64,000 nucleotides of DNA, taken from positions 59,736,820 to 59,800,819 of the forward strand of contig CM066315.1 of the NCBI GenBank assembly GCA_033807775.1, read 5' to 3'. The notes below the pieces were generated by a model. It saw nothing but the letters and a program-made list of their open reading frames with translations. It ran no database searches and was not told where the DNA came from. The position numbers and the translations under genes were made by a program. The stretch is from Saussurea involucrata (lineage: Eukaryota; Streptophyta; Magnoliopsida; Asterales; Asteraceae). Positions 56,525 to 64,000 of the stretch are shown here, piece after piece (position 1 is the first letter of the stretch; each line of letters begins with the position of its first letter).

Positions 56525-57307
56525 ACGAGGATGACGATCCTGAGGGAACCGTCTTCAAGGGCTGATAACTCGTCGAGAGTCGTCACGCCTGAGAAGGCGA
56601 AGGTATCGATTGTATCGCCTGCAAAGACGAAGACGTCTTCTAGTGCGATCGATGCAACACCTATTAGTTCGGCGCCTCCGGCGAAAACGGCGAAGTCCCC
56701 GTCCACCACGTCGATCCCTTCGTCGGCCGACAAGGGCAAGGGTCATACGACAGGAGGGGTTAAGGTTACGACGGTCAACTTTACGTTGTGGTCGAATTTT
56801 ATGGCTGATAATGTCCTAGACGGGATGAATCTGTCTCATCTGGGGAAATATCTTCTCCCTTCTTTCAAGGAGTGTTTCGAGGGAGTCTCGGTCGAGGAGA
56901 CGGGATCCCATGTCGCCGGACTGGCGTTCATGGTAAGTTTTTCTTTCAAACTTGTGTTTCGGTGTTTTTAGTCTTTGTCGAGTGTTTACTAACATGCTTC
57001 TTTATGTTTTACAGGCGTTCCAGTCTTCCCTTGCTTTGCACGCCGAAACGGAGAAAATAAGGGGTCTGGTGTCCTCTGCTCACGAGAGGGGGAATGCAGC
57101 GTTGGACAGGGAGAAGGTTGTTCTAGAGCGTGAAGAGGCTATGTCCGAACGTCTCAATCAAGCCTTGAAGAAGCTAGAGGCCGTCGGACGTGCGAAGGAT
57201 GAGGCAAACCACCGTTTGAAGCAGTCTTTGTCCATGATCGCCGATCAAAGGGATGAGCTGGATAAGATCAAGGAGTCTTTGGCTATAAAGGAAAAAGAGG
57301 CCGAGGA
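56525..57307 (+). pseudogene. Antisense gene of element B, last visible part
   Basis: Continues exon 3 after element D (TRMTILREPSSRADNSSRV... ADKGKG ... LGKYLLPSFKECFEG ... AGLAFM). It ends in the donor GTAAGT at about 56934. Exon 4 follows after TTTTACAG near 57015 (AFQSSLALHAETEKIRGLV, a coiled coil) up to element F at 57308. The order and splice sites are the same as in element C. Confidence 0.78.
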
Positions 57308-58082
57308 TGTAACACCCCGGTTTTTGGAAGGTATCAGTCTTTTGTGATAAATAAGAAAAGTAGAATTTTTGTAACATCTCGTTTTTTTAGATGATGTTTG
57401 GGTTTATTAAATAATTTGAGTATAATTATTTGATAAGGTATGATTTATTATGTGATAGATTAATTTTAGAGTTTATCCCCGATTAAGTTACGTAAATGGT
57501 TTTGTGGTGTAATAATTTAAAGGGGTAAACTTTAATTGTATTTATAAAGGAAGGGATGAAACTTGTCAAGGAATGATAGTTTGGGGGCTTATTTGGTTAA
57601 ATGGTGATTAGGTGTCAATACTACAGCTAAAGTGTTGTTAAAATGAGGAGGTGTCCTCTTATTTCTCTATTAGTCATAAAAGTTGTATGTGTGTGGGGGA
57701 TTCTTCACGACAAAAGAAAGAGAGCAAAGAGATTGAGAGAAAGAACGAGAGGAAAGAAGAAGAAAAAGAAAGAAAATAACTTGAAATTTGTGGTAAGGAA
57801 ATCTGATTCTTCTACTGATTTCTTAATCGGAATAGTAAATTAAGCTGTAGGTTTTATGTTCAGATATTGTGGAAAAGCTTAAGTGAAGCTGTTGGTGAAG
57901 AACACTGTGTTCAGAAATCATCCAAGTGAGTTTACTCATATCTCTTTAAAATTTAAACCATTAAAGTTGAAATAGATGGTTAAATATGTGTCTGAATGCT
58001 TTAGTATGACTTAATTGATAAATAGTAGGCTTATTTAGAAGTATTTGTGAACTGGATAAATGAAGAAGACGATGAACAGTGC

Positions 58083-58315
58083 TTGCGAGTTTTAGAGAAA
58101 ATCGCAAGAGTGGCTTGCGAGTTTTAGAGAAAATCGCAAGAGTGGCTTGCGAATTTTAGAGAAAATCGCAGACATGGCTTGCGAATTTTGGAGAAACTCG
58201 CAACAGTGGGTTGCGAGAATTAAGAAATTCGCAGCTTTGGCTTGCGAGAATTAAGAAATTCGTAGCTTTGGCTTGCGAAATTGTAGCTTTTCGCTACAGT
58301 GGCGTGCGATTTTTG
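58083..58315 (+). repeat. Array of about eight 31-32 bp hairpin units (TTGCGAG...TCGCAA), element E LTR
   Basis: Units start GCTTGCGA and end TCGCAAGAGTG or variants. Inner arms change together: TTTT/AAAA in units 1-4 and AATT/AATT in units 5-6. A copy lies at 60979-61210 in the other LTR. Confidence 0.88.
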
Positions 58316-58644
58316 TGGACTTTCAGTAGCAGTTTGAGGCTTTTATGTGGAATGCAATCTGATATTTATATGCTATTTGTTATATGATTATAACTTAGAA
58401 TTTGATATGAAAGCCATGATGTGATAAATTGTAAAGACTTATTTATGAGTCCGATCATGTAGTTTACATTTGAGATATTGATCCCCGTGCTAAATAGCAA
58501 AGAGGGGATAGTTGAGAAGTCGAGGTGTCGAGATTAATATTTTTATAGATGTATATAGAATATGTTACGGGATATAGTATATAATATTGTATATACTTAT
58601 GATAGAGTGTAATGGATCCATAGACACTAGTTTATATGAACACA

Positions 58645-59043
58645 TGGAATTGACGTGAGTAATCGTAATTCCAATGTGTGTATGTTGAATGTGGAATTGA
58701 CGTGAGTAATCGTAATTCCAATGTGTGTATGTTGAATGTGGAATTGACGTGAGTAATCGTAATTCCAGTGTGTGTATGTTAAATATGGAATTGTTGTGAG
58801 TAATCGTAATTCCCATTTATATGAATTAAGGAATTGATGTGAGTAATCGTAATTCCTGAGTGTATGTTAAATATGGAATTGATGTGAGTAATCGTAATTC
58901 CTATTTTGCATTATTGAGAAATCATGGGATTGATGTGAGTAATCGTAATTCCTGATTTCTAAGGAAGAATAGAGATTGACATGAGTAATTGTAATCCCTA
59001 CTTCCTTTCTAATAAATAGGCATGGGTAATTGCGATTTATTAG
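58645..59043 (+). repeat. Array of GGAATT-N15-AATTCC hairpin units, element E LTR
   Basis: Eight to nine units with the constant centre TGAGTAATCGTAATT. The first three are spaced 51-53 bp by ATGTGTGTATGTTGAATG. Arms ACG/CGT change to ACA/TGT in the eighth unit. A copy lies at about 61541-61940. Confidence 0.88.
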
Positions 59044-59589
59044 ATTAGAGCATTGATCTAGAATCTGGGATTGATTCGTAGTTGGCTCTGGTTTGTGATA
59101 ATATGACTTACTGAAGGTTAGTCATAGTTTTGAGATTGGGTAGGTTCCCGCTGTTGAGATTAAGCACGTGTACGGTAAGATGGGTGAGAACATGTTTGAT
59201 TTATCTGTTGAGATGTTGATTGTTAAATTTTAATTTGATTTGAATATTCTCACTAGACGAAAGCCTAATGTTTCAAGTTGAATTTTCTTACCAGGTACAA
59301 GCTCTGGGAAGTAAGCGGGGATGTGTGATGAGGACTTTTGGAAAGATTCAAACTTAGAGATGACGGAGGATCTAGATATTATTTTGACGCTTTTGGGACA
59401 AAGGATTAGATAACTTAGTTAATCTAATTATGATGTACGATTAGATTAATAGCTTATTTGAGTTAGAGGCATTGTATATATAAAACCTTTACATATGATC
59501 CTCAGGTTATAAAAGTTTGAAGGTTATTTTGGTTATAACTTGTGTTGAATTAAGGTTCAAATTAGCCCTGTTTGTAGGTTGTTACAATA

Positions 59590-59601
59590 TGGTATCAGAG
59601 C
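59590..59601 (+). promoter_or_regulatory. Element E primer binding site (initiator tRNA-Met)
   Basis: TGGTATCAGAGC, three bases after the 5' LTR. Confidence 0.93.
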
Positions 59602-60265
59602 ATTAGTTTAAGCGAACTAGGTATGCTAAGTGAGATACTTAGACTTAAGCTGAGATGAAATAAGTTATGATTGGTGAGAAATGGGTAGAAGTACTAAGAC
59701 GGGATAGTCTTAGAGTTGACGGAAGTACGTGAAATTAGTACCATAACGATGGTATAGAGGATTTTCGTGTATAGTATGTTCACAATTGCAATTAGCTACT
59801 GTTACTTTGAATATATTGTTATACGATTATACTTGTTCCTAAATTGTTGTAGTGACTAATAAGCATTAAGGTACGTTTCGTGTATCTGGTTAATTGTAAC
59901 CATTTAGTATGGTTATTTCTTTGTGCTAACTTATATGTTATATATTTTGGTCTGTATCAAAAGTTAGCTGTATTAGTTGTTAGTGTTGAAGGATGCTACA
60001 GTGATTGAATTAATTAAAGAAAATCAATGCTATATGTGGATAAAGGTTTGATGATAATGATTGCTTTAAGTAGGATTGCAAATTTAAGTTGGGGAGCGGG
60101 GAATGTTGAAGGATGTAAGATTCAAAAGATGTGTAAAGTTGAGTCCTTGTACAATAAAGATACTAATGTGACGTTAGAGTCAAGGTAAGATATGAAAATT
60201 TGATATCCTTAATTGGTTACCTAATTTTGATTTCGGGGACGAAATCCTTTTAAGTTGGGGAGTAT

Positions 60266-62483
60266 TGTAACATCTCGTTTTTTTTAGATGATGTTTGGGT
60301 TTATTAAATAATTTGAGTATAATTATTTGATAAGGTATGATTTATTATGTGATAGATTAATTTTAGAGTTTATCCCCGATTAAGTTACGTAAATGGTTTT
60401 GTGGTGTAATAAGTTAAAGGGGTAAACTTTAATTGTATTTATAAAGGAAGGGATGAAACTTGTCAAGGAATGATAGTTTGGGGGCTTATTTGGTTAAATG
60501 GTGATTAGGTGTCAATACTACAGCTAAAGTGTTGTTAAAATGAGGAGGTGTCCTCTTATTTCTCTATTAGTCATAAAAGTTGTATGTGTGTGGGGGATTC
60601 TTCACGACAAAAGAAAGAGAGCAAAGAGATTGAGAGAAAGAACGAGAGGAAAGAAGAAGAAAAAGAAAGAAAATAACTTGAAATTTGTGGTAAGGAAATC
60701 TGATTCTTCTACTGATTTCTTAATCGGAATAGTAAATTAAGCTGTAGGTTTTATGTTCAGATATTGTGGAAAAGCTTAAGTGAAGCTGTTGGTGAAGAAC
60801 ACTGTGTTCAGAAATCATCCAAATGAGTTTACTCATATCTCTTTAAAATTTAAACCATTAAAGTTGAAATAGATGGTTAAATATGTGTCTGAATGCTTTA
60901 GTATGACTTAATTGATAAATAGTAGGCTTATTTAGAAGTATTTGTGAACTGGATAAATGAAGAAGACGATGAACAGTGCTTGCGAGTTTTAGAGAAAATC
61001 GCAAGAGTGGCTTGCGAGTTTTAGAGAAAATCGCAAGAGTGGCTTGCGAATTTTAGAGAAAATCGCAGACATGGCTTGCGAATTTTGGAGAAACTCGCAA
61101 CAGTGGGTTGCGAGAATTAAGAAATTCGCAGCTTTGGCTTGCGAGAATTAAGAAATTCGTAGCTTTGGCTTGCGAAATTGTAGCTTTTCGCTACAGTGGC
61201 GTGCGATTTTTGTGGACTTTCAGTAGCAGTTTGAGGCTTTTATGTGGAATGCAATCTGATATTTATATGCTATTTGTTATATGATTATAACTTAGAATTT
61301 GATATGAAAGCCATGATGAGATAAATTGTAAAGACTTATTTATGAGTCCAATCATGTAGTTTACATTTGAGATATTGATCCCCGTGCTAAATAGCAAATA
61401 GGGGATAGTTGAGAAGTCGAGGTGTCGAGATTAATATTTTTATAGATGTATATAGAATATGTTATGGGATATAGTATATAATATTGTATATACTTATGAT
61501 AGAGTGTAATGGATCCATAGGCACTAGTTTATATGAACACATGGAATTGACGTGAGTAATCGTAATTCCAATGTGTGTATGTTGAATGTGGAATTGACGT
61601 GAGTAATCGTAATTCCAATGTGTGTATGTTGAATGTGGAATTGACGTGAGTAATCGTAATTCCAGTGTGTGTATGTTAAATGTGGAATTGATGTGAGTAA
61701 TCGTAATTCCCATTTATATGAATTAAGGAATTGATGTGAGTAATCGTAATTCCTGAGTGTATGTTAAATATGGAATTGATGTGAGTAATCGTAATTCCTA
61801 TTTTGCATTATTGAGAAATAATGGGATTGATGTGAGTAATCGTAATTCCTGATTTCTAAGGAAGAATAGAGATTGACATGAGTAATTGTAATCCCTACTT
61901 CCTTTCTAATAAATAGGCATGGGTAATTGCGATTTATTAGATTAGAGCATTGATCTAGAATCTGGGATTGATTCGTAGTTGGCTCTAGTTTGTGATAATA
62001 TGACTTACTGAAGGTTAGTCATAGTTTTGAGATTGGGTAGGTTCCCGCTGTTGAGATTAAGCACGTGTACGGTAAGATGGGTGAGAACAGGTTTGATTTA
62101 TCTGTTGAGATGTTGATTGTTAAATTTTAATTTGATTTGAATATTCTCACTAGGCGAAAGCCTAATGTTTCAAGTTGAATTTTCTTACCAGGTACAAGCT
62201 CTGGGAAGTAAGCGGGGATATGTGATGAGGACTTTTGGAAAGATTCAAACTTAGAGATGACGGAGGATCTAGATATTATTTTGACGCTTTTGGGACAAAG
62301 GATTAGATAACTTAGTTAATCTAATTATGATGTACGATTAGATTAATAGGTTATTTGAGTTAGAGGCATTGTATATATAAAACCTTTACATATGATCCTC
62401 AGGTTATAAAAGTTAGAAGGTTATTTTGGTTATAACTTGTATTGAATTAAGGTTCAAATTTGCCCTGTTTTTAGGGTGTTACA
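60266..62483 (+). repeat. Element E 3' LTR
   Basis: 2,218 bp, near copy of 57370-59586. Confidence 0.95.
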
Positions 62484-62624
62484 ATTTTGGATTGAATCCT
62501 AGATTTTATGGTCTTGTTGGATGAGGAATTCGAATACGAGTCCAACGGTTCTTTCCGGAGCGAAAACGAAGTTATAACGAATAAGTTATGGCCAAAACGG
62601 TTTCGGTACCGCGGAGCTACAATG

Positions 62625-62750
62625 ACCAGCGACAATGACCGTGTCATTGTCGCGTGTCATTGTCGCGCCAAGGGTACAACCTACGGTACACCTTGTGCGA
62701 ATATGACCAGCGACAATGACCGTGTCATTGTCGCGTGTCATTGTCGCGGT
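62625..62750. repeat. GCGACAATGAC palindrome cluster upstream of TATA (element F LTR)
   Basis: Two copies of a block with GCGACAATGAC, GTGTCATTGTCGC and a further GTGTCATTGTCGC, able to fold into long hairpins. The flanks on both sides align with the element I LTR, whose block at this place is different. Confidence 0.88.
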
Positions 62751-64000
62751 CGGGTACCTGGAGCATAAATACGAGATTTTTAGCCATAAACTTCATTTCT
62801 TCATATCTCTCTCATTTCAACTCCGATTTTGGCGATTCAAGTGGCTATGGTTCTGATTTTGAGAGCTCTTCAAGGATCTAGAAAGAGTTTTGAAGTTCAT
62901 AGGAAGATTCAAGGGTGTTGGTTGGTGGATTCACTTGTTGGTTGAGGTAATTTTCTCTTTGCTTCATTTTGAAAGTTAGGGTTTCGATGTATTGTTTATT
63001 TTGGGTGTAATATGTTGGGAGAAATGATTCTAAGTGTTTAGGGAATGATTCTACATGGTTGGATTATGATATTGATGGTTGGAAATTCATAAATCTAGGT
63101 TTTGGAAGTTTTGGCTTGAGGATGCAAACTTCATCAAAGGAGCATACGTTTGGGGAAAATCTAGATTTAGCTAAATCTAGCAAAGGTGAGTTCAAGTTAC
63201 TTTGCGAAAACTTTGTACATGCCAAAATGCTATTTTTTCCAAGTAATTATGTGTTTTACCTGAAAATTAGCAATGATGAGTTATTTGATGAGTTTTACCT
63301 TGTGAGGTATTAATTGTGGCAGATATTGTAAAACACTACTTTTGGGTTCTTTGGAAAAATGAGATAGATAAATCATACATGAAATGGGTTGTTGATTTAT
63401 GTGGTAAATGGAGTCCATTTGTTATAAAAATGTGGTTTGTCGATATTTGGAAATGTGCATATAGTACATTATGAGATGTTTTGAAAATGTAAAGGTTGAG
63501 TCCTTTTGGAAATGAGGGTTATCCCGATCCAAGGTTTTATTTCGGGTTTTCACGGATTTGAAGTATTTATTAACAACCGGTGTGTGTTGTTATACTTAAT
63601 GTCATTTTATGACTTTCATGAACTATCTTTTGAGTTAGTTGAGCTTGTGGCTCGGTATTGGATTTTATTAAGTTTTGGGGACATTTGTCCGGTTTAAATG
63701 GCTCGTCGTGGAGTCTTATTTACAGGTTGCTTTTATTGCACCGTGTTGCATATTATTGCACGTTGTTGATATTTACATGCTCGGGGTGGAGCCTAGAATG
63801 TGTTATATGCTTAATTGCATTTCATTTGCATGATTCGATGTTGATAAATGATCATTAGATCTTTGAGCAGAGGGCTCGATTTTGGACTCGATTGAGTCTT
63901 GATGGCATTCGCCCAGTTTTAATAAGCTCGACGTGGGCTTGGGGTTTGTATTGCGTGAGTTGCATCATATTTGAGGTTTACATGATTTGAACGCATTAGT

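Larger units (their letters stand above)
27325..57307 (-). mobile_element. Element B: Tat-lineage retrotransposon, 3' part, carrying C, D and F
   Basis: The left LTR (27325-28171) reads in reverse (TGTTAATGCC...CCCAAACA) and is followed by the reversed polypurine tract GTTTGCCCCCAAAATTT, so B points to the left and this is its 3' LTR. Only its 3' LTR and antisense gene are in the window, cut into three pieces (28172-28857, 51345-52163, 56525-57307) by elements C, D and F. The pieces join exactly across the target duplications TCATA and ACGAG. Its pol, gag and 5' LTR, if present, lie beyond 64000. Confidence 0.88.
57370..59586 (+). repeat. Element E 5' LTR
   Basis: TGTAACATCTCG...GGTTGTTACA, 2,217 bp. 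TATA-like TTTATAAAGG near 57540. A purine-rich leader follows at about 57710-57780. Confidence 0.95.
57370..62483 (+). mobile_element. Element E: LTR retrotransposon with 2.2-kb LTRs and only 0.7 kb non-coding interior
   Basis: 5' LTR 57370-59586, 3' LTR 60266-62483, target duplication ATTTT (57365-57369 and 62484-62488). The interior is 679 bp, with primer site TGGTATCAGAGC (59590-59601) and polypurine tract AAGTTGGGGAG just before the 3' LTR, but no coding frame of note. By eye the LTRs differ at about 20 positions. It is a deletion derivative that keeps the signals needed for copying. Both LTRs carry two arrays of hairpin-forming units. Confidence 0.95.
57308..64000 (+). mobile_element. 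Element F: LTR of an element-I-type retrotransposon, split by element E
   Basis: Begins TGTAACACCCCGG at 57308, is interrupted at 57370 by element E, and resumes at 62489 (GGATTGAATCC). It then follows the element I LTR (17930-20037) to the window end. About 1.57 kb of an expected 2.1 kb is present. The region before the TATA-like GCATAAATACGAG holds its own palindrome cluster (62625-62750). The right end and any coding region lie outside the window. Confidence 0.85.

Noticed and set aside
57643..57843. Identical 66-codon frames in both element E LTRs (also 60540-60740)
   Set aside because: Identity is expected because the LTRs are copies. The product is a Lys/Arg-rich read of a purine-rich leader with no known domain.
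58083..59043. Possible CRISPR-like array (regular repeats with spacers)
   Set aside because: Plant nuclear DNA, no cas genes, spacers are themselves repeated, and units are hairpins inside an LTR that is present twice.

Overview
This is nuclear DNA from a flowering plant, almost certainly a eudicot. The evidence is two ordinary intron-containing plant genes, one nuclear tRNA gene, plant MITEs, and dense nested LTR retrotransposons of the Ty3-gypsy (Tat and chromovirus-like) and Ty1-copia (SIRE-like) types. The large extra ORF of the copia element resembles, from memory, ORFs abundant in Asteraceae such as lettuce and Tanacetum; that family assignment is only a weak inference.

Gene-bearing part (1 to about 15.2 kb). 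A minus-strand, six-exon gene for a small four-span membrane protein resembling Jagunal lies at 1214-3173. It is followed 156 bp away by a divergent tRNA-Lys(UUU) at 3330-3402. A minus-strand, seven-exon gene for pICln (methylosome and Sm-protein chaperone) lies at 7798-11125. Every exon was joined by hand with phase checked. Around them sit a decayed MuDR-like transposase fragment flanked by direct repeats, a SINE with a 10-bp target duplication, several MITEs (Tourist-like with TAA/TTA duplications, hAT-like with an 8-bp duplication), fold-back elements and Helitron-like ends.

Retrotransposon part (15.3-64 kb). A solo LTR (15276-17271, TSD ATGTA) comes first. Then comes the 5' LTR of element I (17930-20037), which carries element A (20344-27113, +, TSD GTAGT) and next to it element B (27325 to beyond 57307, -). 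Element B carries element C (28858-51339, -, TSD TCATA), element D (52164-56524, -, TSD ACGAG) and the LTR of element F (57308 to beyond 64000, +). Element C is itself split by copia element G (33591-48654, -, TSD GTGAT). F's LTR is split by element E (57370-62483, +, TSD ATTTT). The nest is four levels deep on the path I>B>C>G.

How the parts relate. A, B and C are related Tat elements. A keeps RT-RNaseH-integrase but has lost Gag and protease. C keeps Gag and protease but has lost all of pol. All three keep an antisense, intron-containing gene between pol and the 3' LTR, with a conserved TATA region, and A and C also share a 3' hairpin. A's primer binding site matches the 3' end of the tRNA-Lys(UUU) encoded at 3330-3402. 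G is a nearly complete copia element with an extra frame of about 1,680 codons after RNase H. D encodes only Gag, and its two LTRs appear to differ only in homopolymer length, so it inserted very recently. E has 2.2-kb LTRs around only 0.7 kb of non-coding interior. The most unusual signal is that each retroelement family carries its own short palindromic motif in many copies, in four families placed upstream of the LTR TATA box.
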